Assembly: GCA_023666885.1 (NCBI GenBank)
Contig: JAMPBB010000012.1
Span: 1 to 36,692 of the forward strand
DNA from: Muribaculaceae bacterium
GTDB taxonomy: Bacteria; Bacteroidota; Bacteroidia; Bacteroidales; Muribaculaceae
DNA length: 36,692 nucleotides
Reading direction: 5' to 3'
The stretch's first letter is position 1, and each line of letters begins with the position of its first letter. This document shows, piece after piece, positions 15,435 through 24,990 of the stretch. The position numbers and the translations under genes are program-made. The notes beneath the pieces are model-generated. The model saw only the letters and a program-made list of their open reading frames with translations. It searched no databases and was not told the origin of the DNA.

Positions 15435-17135
15435 TCAGATGGCGTCGTCCTCTACAGTTTCCAGCTCATCGACAGCGGGGGCTGCAGGAGAGTCAGATGT
15501 AGCGGCTTCAAGCTTCTTCATGATGGAGAATATGAATATGGCTGAAACCAGACAGATGGCTATAAGTATGCCCCAAAGGAGCCATACGGGTATCTTACCC
15601 CAAAGGAGCATGGGGATGGATACGAGATAGTTGCCTATGGCGGTGGCTGCAAACCATCCACCCATCATGGAGCCTTTGAGCTTGGGCGGAGCCACCTTGC
15701 TGACAAACGATATGCCCATGGGCGAGAGCAGCAGCTCGGCGAATGTGAGGAGCAGGTAAGTGGATATGAGCCAGTTGGGCGACACGGATGCGCTGGTGCC
15801 TACTATGGCAAACGAGCCTATCATCATAACGGCATAGGCTATGGCTGCCATAACCATACCGTAGCCAATCTTACGCGGTGCGGAGGGCTCTTTCTTTTTC
15901 TTGGCGAGCCAGCCGAATATGGCAAGCGATACGGGCGTGAGAGCCACTACGTAGAAGGGGTTGAACTGCTGATACTGCTGCGGCTGTATTCCGGTAAGAG
16001 GGTTCTCGGTAGCGTCATAGAAGTAATACAAGGCACCGGCTACGGCGGCCAGAAGCGCTACTGATACCACACGGCTTACGGTGCCTTTTGACTGGAAGAG
16101 GTTGAACAGCGCATATACGCCTACGGCTATGGAGAGCAGAGCCCATACGTTGAATCCTATACGTGTCCAGCCACCGGCTTCAGGTGAGGTACAGCTCTTG
16201 GCAAATTCGGTAAGTGTGGCACCGTTCTGATGGAACACCATCCAGAAGAATATCACCACGGCAAACACGAGCAGGAGCGCAACTACGCGCTGCTTGGTCT
16301 GTGCCGGGGTGAGCTCCGGACCGGCTGCCTGAGCGGACTTGGCTGCACCGGCTTTCTTGTCAGTGATGATGTGGGCAAATGTACGGCGTCCGAGGAAATA
16401 GATGAGGAAGCTGATGATGAGCGATCCGCAGGCCACGGCAAATGCATAGCTGTAACCGGTGGAGAGCGTGGTTATATACTGTGAAGCGAATGCGACCATG
16501 TCAGTTCCTACACTCATGCCGCCGTCAGCGGCAAGCTGAGAAAGCTCAGCACCGTTTTCGGCTCCGTCAAGGAAGGCATTGCAGGCAGCGGGCAGTGCGG
16601 CTACATAGCTCAGTCCCTGAGCCTTGAGCGCCATATTGCACATGGCTGTAGCGGCCATGGGGGCAAACATGGAGCCGATATTGATGGCCATATAGAACAG
16701 GGAGAAGGCAGCATCGCGCTGTCCGGAGTAGCGGGGCGCATTGTAGAGGTCGCCCACCATTACCTGAAGGTTGCCCTTGAACAGGCCGGTGCCTATGGCT
16801 ATAAGAGCAAGGGCTCCGCAAAGGATAACGAGTGATGAGGTGGAGCGAATGTCAGTAGGTATGGCCATTACCAGATAACCTATGAACATAACGGCTATAC
16901 CGGTAACTACGCACTTGGAGAAGCTCCATTTGTCAGCTACCCATCCGCCTACGAGAGGCATGAAATAAACTAATGCCAGGAATCCGGCATAGATCTGGCC
17001 TGACACTGTGGAGTCAAAGCCGAATTTCGCCTGCAGGAAGAGCAGGAAAATGGCGAGCATGGTGTAATATCCAAAGCGTTCGCCGGTGTTGGCAAGCGAA
17101 AGGACATATAGACCCGCCGGTTGATTCTTAAACAT
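15435..17135 (-). CDS. POT-family proton-dependent oligopeptide transporter
   Basis: This 566-residue inner-membrane protein would import di- and tripeptides with protons. The family motif ExxERFxYY appears as NTGERFGYY (about residues 16-24). The second POT signature, FYMAINIGS, is present in the fifth helix, with GTGLFKGNLQ before it. About 14 hydrophobic segments can be counted, including an insert between helices in the middle (about 175-215), as is common in Bacteroidetes members. The C-terminal tail is acidic and cytoplasmic. It starts 29 nt after sufE and is followed by a clear terminator, so it is the last gene of the cyclotransferase-sufE-transporter unit. Confidence 0.93.
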   Translation of the reverse strand: MFKNQPAGLYVLSLANTGERFGYYTMLAIFLLFLQAKFGFDSTVSGQIYAGFLALVYFMPLVGGWVADKWSFSKCVVTGIAVMFIGYLVMAIPTDIRSTSSLVILCGALALIAIGTGLFKGNLQVMVGDLYNAPRYSGQRDAAFSLFYMAINIGSMFAPMAATAMCNMALKAQGLSYVAALPAACNAFLDGAENGAELSQLAADGGMSVGTDMVAFASQYITTLSTGYSYAFAVACGSLIISFLIYFLGRRTFAHIITDKKAGAAKSAQAAGPELTPAQTKQRVVALLLVFAVVIFFWMVFHQNGATLTEFAKSCTSPEAGGWTRIGFNVWALLSIAVGVYALFNLFQSKGTVSRVVSVALLAAVAGALYYFYDATENPLTGIQPQQYQQFNPFYVVALTPVSLAIFGWLAKKKKEPSAPRKIGYGMVMAAIAYAVMMIGSFAIVGTSASVSPNWLISTYLLLTFAELLLSPMGISFVSKVAPPKLKGSMMGGWFAATAIGNYLVSIPMLLWGKIPVWLLWGILIAICLVSAIFIFSIMKKLEAATSDSPAAPAVDELETVEDDAI

Positions 17136-17164
17136 GGTATGGTTGGTTTATTAATTTGATAAAT

Positions 17165-17602
17165 TCAATTTCGGGCAGCCGCGTCATCCTTGGCCTGGAA
17201 TGCTATGGCATAGAGGCGCATCTGCTTCACCATGGCAAGGAGGCCGTTGCTGCGCGTGGGCGACAGATTTTCGGCCAGGCCTATGCGGTCAATGAAGTAG
17301 AGCTTGGCATCAATGATTTCACGCGGAGTGTGGCCGTTGAGCACTTTTATAAGCAGGGCTATGATGCCGCGCACTATTATAGCATCGGAATCGGCGGTAT
17401 AATATACCTTGCCGTCACGCTCCTCGGCATTGAGCCACACACGGCTCTGGCACCCTTCAATGAGGTGCTCGGGGGTTTTGAAACACGGGTCAATGGCCGG
17501 AAGTGAATTGCCAAGATCTATTATCATGGCATAGCGATCCATCCAGTCATCAACTTCCGAAAATTCTTCTATAATTTCGTCTTGTATCCTGTCTATGGTC
17601 AT
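17165..17602 (-). CDS. SufE-family sulfur acceptor protein
   Basis: This 145-residue protein has the SufE fold pattern. The conserved sulfur-accepting cysteine is Cys51 in the loop EGCQSRVW, followed by the beta strand containing GKVYYTADSDAIIVRG and the helix LIKVLNGHTPREII, which match the family. SufE takes persulfide sulfur from the cysteine desulfurase SufS and passes it to Fe-S cluster assembly. No other suf genes are in the window. It sits in a run with the cyclotransferase (43-nt gap upstream) and the peptide transporter (29-nt gap downstream), probably transcribed from the promoter at 18669-18676. Confidence 0.93.
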   Translation of the reverse strand: MTIDRIQDEIIEEFSEVDDWMDRYAMIIDLGNSLPAIDPCFKTPEHLIEGCQSRVWLNAEERDGKVYYTADSDAIIVRGIIALLIKVLNGHTPREIIDAKLYFIDRIGLAENLSPTRSNGLLAMVKQMRLYAIAFQAKDDAAARN

Positions 17603-17645
17603 AACGGATGCGAAGATACGAAATTTTTCAGATAATTATACCAAC

Positions 17646-18641
17646 TCAGTCAGTATTCTCATTATAAATAACATTCATCACCACCTGACCTACGGCCTGA
17701 AGCGACTCGCGGTCAATGTGAGCCATGTCATCGTTAAGCGTGTGCCATGTGGTGGGGAATGCGCCGGTGGTGGGGTTGTTACATTCCACTATGTCAATGC
17801 AGGGTATGCCGGCACGATTGATAAACAGGTGATCGTCAACTATTCCACCTCCGGTAGAATTGATAAACTTGTGGTCATATCCTGAGAGAGCGGCAATGTT
17901 CCATACCTTGTCGTTGACACCTTTAGCCACGCGGTCAGAAGTGTATTCACGATGGAACACGGCATCCGTACCCCCCACCATGTCAAGCACTATGCCATAA
18001 AGAGGCTTCGTGTCAGACCCGTAAGGCATGTTCTTTACCCAGTACTGAGTGCCCAGGCACCATGTATCCTCGTTGGAGTTCCAGCCGTCGCTGTCGCCAT
18101 AGTCCTCGGCATCGACAAAGAGCAGGTCCACTCCTATGCCGGGGGACACATGCCCGAGTGCACGGGAAAGCTCAAGCATGACCCCTACCCCGCTTGCACC
18201 GTCATTGGCTCCCAATATGGGCTGGCGATGGCGACTGACGTCCGTCTCGTTATCGGCCCAAGGACGTGTGTCATAGTGAGCCACTATGAGCAGACGCTCC
18301 TTGGCCTCGGGGGCAAAGCGCCCCATGATGTTGAGTATATTAAGCTTGTCGCCATTAAACGCCTCTACCTCAGCAGTCTGTTCAATAATAGTGTCAACGC
18401 CGTTAGCCTTAAGGACATCCTTGATAAATTCAGCACATACTCTATGGCCCTCGGTTCCCGGCACACGCGGCCCGAATGAAACCTGACGGTCAACGTAGGA
18501 ATAAGCCGTGTCAGCATTAAATTTCGGTGCTGTTACAGTCATGGTATCGCGTGGGGCGCTATGGTCATCCGCTTTTCCTTGCTTTGAAGATCCACAGCCC
18601 ACAATGGCTATGGCTGCAAGGGCGGCAATTATTATTCTCAT
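17646..18641 (-). CDS. Glutaminyl-peptide cyclotransferase (animal-type QC, M28 fold), lipoprotein
   Basis: The 331-residue protein has a lipobox (AIVGC, Cys16) and an M28/QC zinc fold. Metal-site and catalytic positions are visible: AHYDTRPWAD, Asp147 in GANDGASG, the Glu179-Asp180 pair in VDAEDYGDSD, and His300 in TTWHTLNDDMAHID. The EDTWCLGTQYW and LDMVGG stretches match the animal-type glutaminyl cyclases known from Bacteroidetes, which turn N-terminal Gln into pyroglutamate on exported proteins. An ordinary M28 aminopeptidase is the alternative. The start at 18641 is chosen because the upstream ATG of the longer frame (18671) lies inside the promoter element. Confidence 0.82.
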   Translation of the reverse strand: MRIIIAALAAIAIVGCGSSKQGKADDHSAPRDTMTVTAPKFNADTAYSYVDRQVSFGPRVPGTEGHRVCAEFIKDVLKANGVDTIIEQTAEVEAFNGDKLNILNIMGRFAPEAKERLLIVAHYDTRPWADNETDVSRHRQPILGANDGASGVGVMLELSRALGHVSPGIGVDLLFVDAEDYGDSDGWNSNEDTWCLGTQYWVKNMPYGSDTKPLYGIVLDMVGGTDAVFHREYTSDRVAKGVNDKVWNIAALSGYDHKFINSTGGGIVDDHLFINRAGIPCIDIVECNNPTTGAFPTTWHTLNDDMAHIDRESLQAVGQVVMNVIYNENTD

Positions 18642-18668
18642 GATAATGATTGTGTCTAAAAATCCGCA

Positions 18669-18676
18669 CAAAGTTA
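18669..18676 (-). promoter_or_regulatory. -7 promoter element of the cyclotransferase operon
   Basis: The minus strand reads TAACTTTG (TAnnTTTG). Transcription would start near 18662, about 20 nt before the ATG at 18641. The -33 element is not recognisable. Confidence 0.55.
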
Positions 18677-18811
18677 CGTATATGTTACGATATAATTACA
18701 TACTAATGAACATTTTTAGAGTCCCATTACTTAAATTTTGTTAATTCAACGGAGCCGAATCCTGTGCTATATCAAATTCTTGCTTACTTTGCTCTACCAA
18801 ACGAAAAACAT

Positions 18812-20827
18812 ATGGCTATGAACAATACTGCACAACGCATAGAAGAGCTACGCGCTCTGCTTGACCGCTATAATCATGAGTATTACGTACTTAACTCGCC
18901 CTCAATATCGGACAAGGAGTTTGACATGCTAATGAAGGAATTAGAGCGGCTCGAACAGGAGCACCCGGAGCTGGATGATCCGCTCTCGCCCACGCATAGG
19001 GTAGGCAGTGACCTGACCAAGGGCTTCGAGCAGTGGGCGCATGAGCGGCGTATGCTGTCGTTGGGCAACACCTATTCCATAGAGGAGGTAAATGAGTTCA
19101 TACGCCGGTGCAAGGAGGGGCTGATGAATCAGGACTTCACCATAGTAGGAGAAATGAAGTTTGACGGCACATCCATATCACTCCACTATGAAAACGGACG
19201 TCTTATAAGAGCCGTGACTCGAGGCGACGGTGAGAAAGGTGATGTGGTGACGGACAATATAAAGACCATACGCAGCATACCGCTGCGCCTCAGCGGCAGC
19301 GGATGGCCGGAAAAGTTTGAGATAAGAGGCGAGATAGTACTCCCCTGGACGGCATTTGACCGGCTGAACGCGGAGCGCGAGTTTAACGAGGAGCCGCTAT
19401 TTGCCAATCCGCGAAACGCCGCCTCCGGAACACTTAAGCTACAGAATCCGGCTGAGGTGTCAAGACGCGGATTGGATGCGTATTTCTATTATCTGCTTGG
19501 CGATGTGCTCCCTTATGACAACCATTATGACAACATGATGGCGGCACGCTCGTGGGGGTTCAAGATAAGCGATGCCATGAGCTGCCTGCATTCGATAGAT
19601 GACGTGGATGCCTACATAACCAAATGGGATACCGAAAGGAAACATCTGCCGGTAGCTACTGACGGATTAGTATTCAAGATCAACTCGCTCCAGCAGCAAC
19701 TGAATTTAGGCTTTACGGCCAAATCGCCAAGATGGGCCATAGCGTACAAGTTTCAGGCGGAGCGTGCTCTGACCAAACTGAAATTCGTGTCGTATGAAGT
19801 GGGGCGTATGGGCATAATCACCCCGGTAGCCAATCTTGAGCCCGTACTGCTGTCAGGCACCATAGTAAAACGCGCATCGCTCCATAATGAGGATATAATA
19901 CGCTCGCTTGACATACATGAGGGCGACATGCTGTATGTGGAGAAAGGAGGCGAGATCATACCTAAGATAACGGGCGTGGACACAGATGCCCGTGAAAAGG
20001 ATGCGCAGCCTGTAGGATTCGTGACCCACTGCCCTGCCTGCGGCACAAAATTAGTGCGCGTGGAGGGCGAGGCCTCATGGCTGTGCCCCAACAAGTATGG
20101 CTGCCTGCCGCAGCAGACGGGACGCTTGGAGCACTTTGTGGGACGCCGCATGATGAACATTGACGGTATAGGCGAGGAAACGGCACAACTGCTCTTCACC
20201 GAAGGGCTGGTGCATAACATAGCGGACCTATACGACCTTACGCATGAGCAGTTAGCCAAGCTTGAACGATTCGGTGAAAAGAGCGCTGACCGCATAATGC
20301 AAGGCATAGCAGAGTCAAAAAATGTGCCGTTTGAGCGAGTGATATATGCGCTGTCAATACCTTATGTGGGTGAAACGGTGTCAAAACGACTGGCACGTGC
20401 CACCGGCAGCATAGATGTCCTTATGGCCATGTCAGTGGAGGAGCTGACGGCCATTGATGACATAGGCCCGCGAATAGCTGAGAGCATAACCGAATACTTT
20501 GCGGAGCCTATAAACATTGAAATAATTTCAAGGCTGCGTAACGCCGGAGTGCAGATGGTGGTAGCGGAGGATGCCACAGCTGCGCATACTGACAGACTGT
20601 CCGGAAAATCCATAGTGATAAGCGGTGTGTTCACCCATCATTCCAGAGATGAATACAAGGAGCTTATAGAACTGAACGGCGGTAAGAACACCGGCTCCAT
20701 AAGCAAAAAGACCGACTTCATACTTGCCGGGGCCAACATGGGGCCGGCCAAATTAGAAAAGGCAAAAAAATTAGGTATCCCCGTAATAAACGAAGATACC
20801 TTTTTGGATATGATAAAACCGGACTGA
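18812..20827 (+). CDS. ligA: NAD-dependent DNA ligase LigA
   Basis: This 671-residue ligase seals nicks in replication and repair with NAD as cofactor. The adenylation lysine is Lys116 in EMKFDG. It is preceded by the Ia domain (residues 1-65, with [15 protein letters not shown]) and followed by the OB-fold. The four-Cys zinc finger (CPAC and CPNKYGC), helix-hairpin-helix repeats and a C-terminal BRCT domain (about 593-671) complete the standard order. The motif Phe in KFDG is a mild variant of the usual KLDG/KIDG. The ATG at 18812 (or 18818) fits the family N-terminus; the longer frame from 18764 adds 16 unlikely residues. It converges on the GH20 gene with only 10 nt between stop codons. 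Confidence 0.96.
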   Translation: MAMNNTAQRIEELRALLDRYNHEYYVLNSPSISDKEFDMLMKELERLEQEHPELDDPLSPTHRVGSDLTKGFEQWAHERRMLSLGNTYSIEEVNEFIRRCKEGLMNQDFTIVGEMKFDGTSISLHYENGRLIRAVTRGDGEKGDVVTDNIKTIRSIPLRLSGSGWPEKFEIRGEIVLPWTAFDRLNAEREFNEEPLFANPRNAASGTLKLQNPAEVSRRGLDAYFYYLLGDVLPYDNHYDNMMAARSWGFKISDAMSCLHSIDDVDAYITKWDTERKHLPVATDGLVFKINSLQQQLNLGFTAKSPRWAIAYKFQAERALTKLKFVSYEVGRMGIITPVANLEPVLLSGTIVKRASLHNEDIIRSLDIHEGDMLYVEKGGEIIPKITGVDTDAREKDAQPVGFVTHCPACGTKLVRVEGEASWLCPNKYGCLPQQTGRLEHFVGRRMMNIDGIGEETAQLLFTEGLVHNIADLYDLTHEQLAKLERFGEKSADRIMQGIAESKNVPFERVIYALSIPYVGETVSKRLARATGSIDVLMAMSVEELTAIDDIGPRIAESITEYFAEPINIEIISRLRNAGVQMVVAEDATAAHTDRLSGKSIVISGVFTHHSRDEYKELIELNGGKNTGSISKKTDFILAGANMGPAKLEKAKKLGIPVINEDTFLDMIKPD

Positions 20828-20837
20828 CGCCGATTCA

Positions 20838-22898
20838 TTATTTGATCACTATCTCATCCGTGAACAATACGCCTTGAGGCGAGAAGGCCTGGTATCTTAC
20901 ATACCGAGCCTCGGTATTTCCGACCCAGGAGTATTCACGGAAGCTGACCTTGTCATCACGGATCTGCTCATAGGTTATTTCCTTGAGCTGAGTGAAGTCG
21001 GTACCGTTATCGGACACCGATATCACCACACGTGCGGGGAACCATACTTCAGGGCCGCATATCTGCATGAAGTCAGCTCCGATGTATGTCAGTGGCTGAG
21101 TCTTTTCAAGGTCAATCACCACATCGATACGTTCATCCGTGCCTTTGACAAATCCCTGCCAGCGGCCATCGTTGTAGTTCCAGCCGCCACGCAGTCCGTC
21201 AGTGAGCGTAGCCTTTCCTGCGGCAGGATAGTTGCCCCAATAGCGGAGCTTGTAGTCAACGGTCTTTCCACGTCCGAGGTGTTCGATAGGTGTCTGAGCT
21301 TCGGGACGGTTACCTATTTCGTTGGCAAGGTCAAATACATTGTACCCGCGAGCCTTCATACGGTCATTAACCTTCAAGGCTCTCTGACGGAATTCAGGGT
21401 AATCATTGCGGAGCTCCTGAGGGGTCCACGCCACCTCGGCAAGAGCCGTCATGCGCGGATACATCATGTACTCCGCATGCTCATCAGTGGGGATGTATTC
21501 AGTGAACAGCGTAGCCTCTACACCGGCTATATAATCCGTGACATCACGTCCGAGCGAATCGGGCGCCGGATTAAATTCATATACAAGGCTCAGAGGCAGG
21601 TATCCGCCTATGGCCTCCGGCTGACTGTAGGGAGCGTCCTGATAGCCGTCGAAATAACAGTAACGGCCGGGAGCCATGACTGCCTTATGCCCTGAGCGGG
21701 CGGCCTTAACGCCGCCATCAACACCGCGCCATGACACTACGGCCGCATTCGGGGCAAGGCCGCCTTCCATTATCTCATCCCACCCTATCAGATCACGGCC
21801 TTTGGAGTTGAGGTACTTTTCAACGCGGTGTATAAGATAGCTCTGGAGCTCATCGACGCTCTCCAATCCTTCAGCTTCCATGCGGGCCTTGCACAGCTCG
21901 CAAGTGCGCCAGTTGGTCTTCGGGGCTTCATCACCACCTATATTAATATATTTAGAGGGGAAAAGCTCTATTACTTCATCAAGTACATTTTCTATGAACT
22001 CAAATGTCTTTTCATTGCCCGGACAGAAATCAGATGTGCCTTTGGGGTTATGGGTGCATGACAGCTCGGGATATGCGGCGGTGACTTCCTCGGAGTGCGA
22101 GGGCATCTCTATTTCAGGTATCACTGTTATATATCGGTAAGCAGCGTAGGCAAGAATATCCTTGATATCATCCTTGGTGTAATATCCGCCATGTGCCCCG
22201 GGGTCAGTGCTCTCACAGTATTCACTGCCGGTCTTTGTCCACTCCTTCCAAGTGTCGGCCGGACGCCATGCGGCATATTCGGTAAGACGCGGATAACGGT
22301 CGATCTGCAAGCGCCATCCTGCACCATCGGTAAGATGAAACTGGAGGGTGTTGAGCTTCAGGCGTGCCATGGCATCAATCTGCTTCTTTATAAATTCCTT
22401 GTCGCGGAAATTACGGCTTACGTCAATCATCATGCCGCGATATCCGAAGCGGGGATTGTCAGTAACCGTAACGGGAGGAACAATATCACCACCATTTTCC
22501 TCAAGTAGCTGTATGACACTCTGCATGCCGTAGAACAGCCCCTGCGCACCGGTAGCTTTTACCGTTACGCCCAGCTTGTCACCGACTGTGAGCAGGTAGC
22601 CTTCAGCCGACTCTACTCCGGGCACCTCCGAGGCTATTTCAAGCCGGATCTGGTTATTGCTTTTCTTGGGGGTGGCCGTGAGCTGAGGCAGTACGCTCGC
22701 AATATAGGATGCGAGGTGAGCCTTGTCAGCCTCAGGAGCGTCGATATACAATGTGGTGGAAGCCTTGAGCTTAAACGGCTTGGCTTGGGACACTGTGATT
22801 GAGGCCGGCTTGGGTATTATATCAGTAGAATAACCGGCGGCATGACCCTTCAATGACGTGATGAGCATGGCAATGATTAGGAAATAGCTGTATTTCAT
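20838..22898 (-). CDS. GH20 beta-N-acetylhexosaminidase with C-terminal F5/8-like domain
   Basis: The 686-residue protein has a signal peptide (to about residue 21). A small GH20b domain follows (about 25-148), then the catalytic TIM barrel starting at GYRGMMIDVSRNF. The substrate-assisted catalytic pair is Asp323-Glu324 in NIGGDEAPKT; FHLTDGAGWRLQID and PEIEMPSHSEE are the other family blocks. The last 140 residues or so form a beta-sandwich resembling a discoidin (F5/8 type C) or chitobiase-like domain. It probably removes terminal GlcNAc or GalNAc from host glycans. Its ATG shares one base with the acyltransferase stop (TAATG), so the pair is coupled at the end of the tyrS operon. Confidence 0.93.
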   Translation of the reverse strand: MKYSYFLIIAMLITSLKGHAAGYSTDIIPKPASITVSQAKPFKLKASTTLYIDAPEADKAHLASYIASVLPQLTATPKKSNNQIRLEIASEVPGVESAEGYLLTVGDKLGVTVKATGAQGLFYGMQSVIQLLEENGGDIVPPVTVTDNPRFGYRGMMIDVSRNFRDKEFIKKQIDAMARLKLNTLQFHLTDGAGWRLQIDRYPRLTEYAAWRPADTWKEWTKTGSEYCESTDPGAHGGYYTKDDIKDILAYAAYRYITVIPEIEMPSHSEEVTAAYPELSCTHNPKGTSDFCPGNEKTFEFIENVLDEVIELFPSKYINIGGDEAPKTNWRTCELCKARMEAEGLESVDELQSYLIHRVEKYLNSKGRDLIGWDEIMEGGLAPNAAVVSWRGVDGGVKAARSGHKAVMAPGRYCYFDGYQDAPYSQPEAIGGYLPLSLVYEFNPAPDSLGRDVTDYIAGVEATLFTEYIPTDEHAEYMMYPRMTALAEVAWTPQELRNDYPEFRQRALKVNDRMKARGYNVFDLANEIGNRPEAQTPIEHLGRGKTVDYKLRYWGNYPAAGKATLTDGLRGGWNYNDGRWQGFVKGTDERIDVVIDLEKTQPLTYIGADFMQICGPEVWFPARVVISVSDNGTDFTQLKEITYEQIRDDKVSFREYSWVGNTEARYVRYQAFSPQGVLFTDEIVIK

Positions 22899-24034
22899 TA
22901 GCTTACAAATTTTGACGTGAATTTATTAAGACGCAGCGCCCATGTGAGTACGGCAGCTACTGCAAATGTGGTGATACCCATAAGAATGATGCGTATCACT
23001 ACCGGTATGGATGCTATGGCATAGAGGTCATAGCTCATCATTACGAAGATGAAGTGGCACAGATATATGCCGAATGTCAGTGTGGCTAACTTACGCAGCA
23101 TGGATCCTGACGGAGGATTGATACGCTGCACGGTTACGAACACCGGAAATGTCATCAGGAATACATTTACACCACAGAACAGCCATATCACTTCAAGATA
23201 GGCATAGTCGCCGGGATAATAGTTCTGTAACGTGATGTAGCCTAATGATGTTATGGCGTAGCCTGCCAAAAACATGGGGATAAGCACGGCGCACATCTTA
23301 CGCGCGGACCACTGCAGCGGGTAGGTGCGCAGATAGTATGCCAATACCAGATAGCCTATGAATCCGGACACGTAGTACACCAGCCCGAATGCATTCCAGT
23401 CACATCCGCCAAGTATGTCCATATTGCCATAATTGCCGAGATAGCCTGCGGCCGGGGCAAACAGCTTGATGTAAGGAATGAATAAGGTGGCAAACCACAG
23501 GATAAGGAAATTTTTTATGTCACGGCGCGATGCAGTGGTGAGCCATGCGCTGAGTACAGGCATGATGAGGTACAGGCCTACGAGCATGTACACGTACCAA
23601 AGCGGTGTGGTGTCAAAATTAAAATTAAGTACCCAGCTCCACAGGCGGTTAGTGAGCCCGTCAGGCGTATATGCCGACATGTCCACCGACGGGTTGGCGG
23701 TACGGATACCGGCACCTGTAAAATACATGTAAGCAAGTAACGGCAACGCCAATGACCAGAATATGAGTGGCCACACTATGCGTCCTACCCTTTTACGATA
23801 GAAAGCTGTGAGCGATACGGGCTGTGGCAGCGGCAGGAGGAGCACGCCCGTCATCATGACAAACAGCGGTACGCTGGGGCGGAAGAGGCTCCCGGCAAAC
23901 ACTCCGGTAAGGAAGGTGGAGCGGTCAGCATCGAACTGAGCCACAAATCCGTCACAGCAATGCGCCAACACTACCATGGCGCATGCCATAACACGGAGGA
24001 AATCAATCCATCCAATATGTTTACGGTCAATCAT
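22898..24034 (-). CDS. Acyltransferase family 3 membrane protein
   Basis: This 378-residue protein has about ten membrane segments. The N-terminal block WIDFLRVMACAMVVLAH is the acyltransferase-3 start, with the conserved Arg and His, and is followed by the loop SVPLFVMMTGVLLL. Such proteins transfer acetyl or other acyl groups to sugars of lipopolysaccharide, capsule or peptidoglycan, or to small molecules; the acceptor cannot be predicted. No SGNH domain is fused. It lies 27 nt after miaA and shares the TAATG junction with the GH20 gene, suggesting that the two envelope/glycan genes are used together. Confidence 0.88.
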   Translation of the reverse strand: MIDRKHIGWIDFLRVMACAMVVLAHCCDGFVAQFDADRSTFLTGVFAGSLFRPSVPLFVMMTGVLLLPLPQPVSLTAFYRKRVGRIVWPLIFWSLALPLLAYMYFTGAGIRTANPSVDMSAYTPDGLTNRLWSWVLNFNFDTTPLWYVYMLVGLYLIMPVLSAWLTTASRRDIKNFLILWFATLFIPYIKLFAPAAGYLGNYGNMDILGGCDWNAFGLVYYVSGFIGYLVLAYYLRTYPLQWSARKMCAVLIPMFLAGYAITSLGYITLQNYYPGDYAYLEVIWLFCGVNVFLMTFPVFVTVQRINPPSGSMLRKLATLTFGIYLCHFIFVMMSYDLYAIASIPVVIRIILMGITTFAVAAVLTWALRLNKFTSKFVS

Positions 24035-24061
24035 TAATTATGGTTTGTTTTTTGAGGTGGT

Positions 24062-24970
24062 TTAATAACCTTTTATTACGTTCATGGCTTGCTGAAATGA
24101 ATGGGCCGGCGAAAGGGCTATATACTCATCGGGGTTTCGCTTTATCCACGTGAGCTGCTTCTTGGCATATACCCGAGTGTTCTTTCCTATACGGGCTATG
24201 GCATCGGGCATAGACATGGCGCCGTCAAACACAGCGAACAGCTCTTTATAGCCAACAGTGTTAAGCGAGTTCAATTCCCGCCGGTCATACACGGCGCGAG
24301 CCTCATCCACCAGCCCGGCGGCAATCATGGCATCTACACGTGCGTTGATACGGCTGAACAGCTCATCGCGTGGCCAGTCAATGTAGAACCGCAGGATGTT
24401 AAACGGGCGGTCCTTACGCTTGCCTGTACGGAATGAGGAGTAGGTGCGGCCTGACTCTGCTATTATTTCTATAGCATGAATAATCCGCTTGGCATTATTC
24501 TTATCCACTATGGCATAATATTCAGGGTCAAGGCGCATGAGCTCGCTCCGAATACCCTCAAGCCCTACACGCTGATAAAGCTGCTTGACACTGCTGCGCA
24601 CAGGCTCCGATATGGTGGGGAGGTCATCGATGCCATGCACCACAGCATCGACATACATCATGGATCCTCCGCACATTACGGCATAGTCATTTTTTTGCCA
24701 GATGGCACCGAGAATGTCAAGTGCGTCAGCCTCAAAAGATGCCGCGCTGTAATAAGCCTCAAGTGGGAGCACTCCTATAAGATGGTGCTTTACGGACGCA
24801 AGCTGCCCGGGCGTAGGCGCTGCCGTACCGATAGGCAGTCCGCAATAGATTTGCCGGGAATCAGCCGAAACTATTTCGGTGCCCAATTCCCGGGCAATTC
24901 TTACAGCGAGGTCTGACTTGCCGGAACCGGTAGGTCCGGTAATGACCACAAGAGTCTTATCTTTACCCAA
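24062..24970 (-). CDS. miaA: tRNA dimethylallyltransferase MiaA
   Basis: The 302-residue enzyme adds a dimethylallyl group to A37 of tRNAs that read codons starting with U. Features are the P-loop GPTGSGKS (12-19), SADSRQIY, the catalytic region HHLIG, GGSMMYVDAVVHGIDDLP and the C-terminal VGYKELFA and TRVYAKKQLTWIKR blocks. The length is normal. It lies between pepT (20-nt gap) and the acyltransferase gene (27-nt gap) in the tyrS-led run. Confidence 0.96.
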   Translation of the reverse strand: MGKDKTLVVITGPTGSGKSDLAVRIARELGTEIVSADSRQIYCGLPIGTAAPTPGQLASVKHHLIGVLPLEAYYSAASFEADALDILGAIWQKNDYAVMCGGSMMYVDAVVHGIDDLPTISEPVRSSVKQLYQRVGLEGIRSELMRLDPEYYAIVDKNNAKRIIHAIEIIAESGRTYSSFRTGKRKDRPFNILRFYIDWPRDELFSRINARVDAMIAAGLVDEARAVYDRRELNSLNTVGYKELFAVFDGAMSMPDAIARIGKNTRVYAKKQLTWIKRNPDEYIALSPAHSFQQAMNVIKGY

Positions 24971-24990
24971 TAGAACGGATATTGATTCGG

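Noticed and set aside
18764..18811. Longer start for ligA
   Set aside because: The 16 extra residues are not part of the family, and the ATG at 18812 gives the normal N-terminus.
20874..21695. Open frame of 273 codons on the plus strand opposite the other GH20 gene
   Set aside because: It mirrors the codon pattern of the GH20 gene and has no recognisable domain or start signal.
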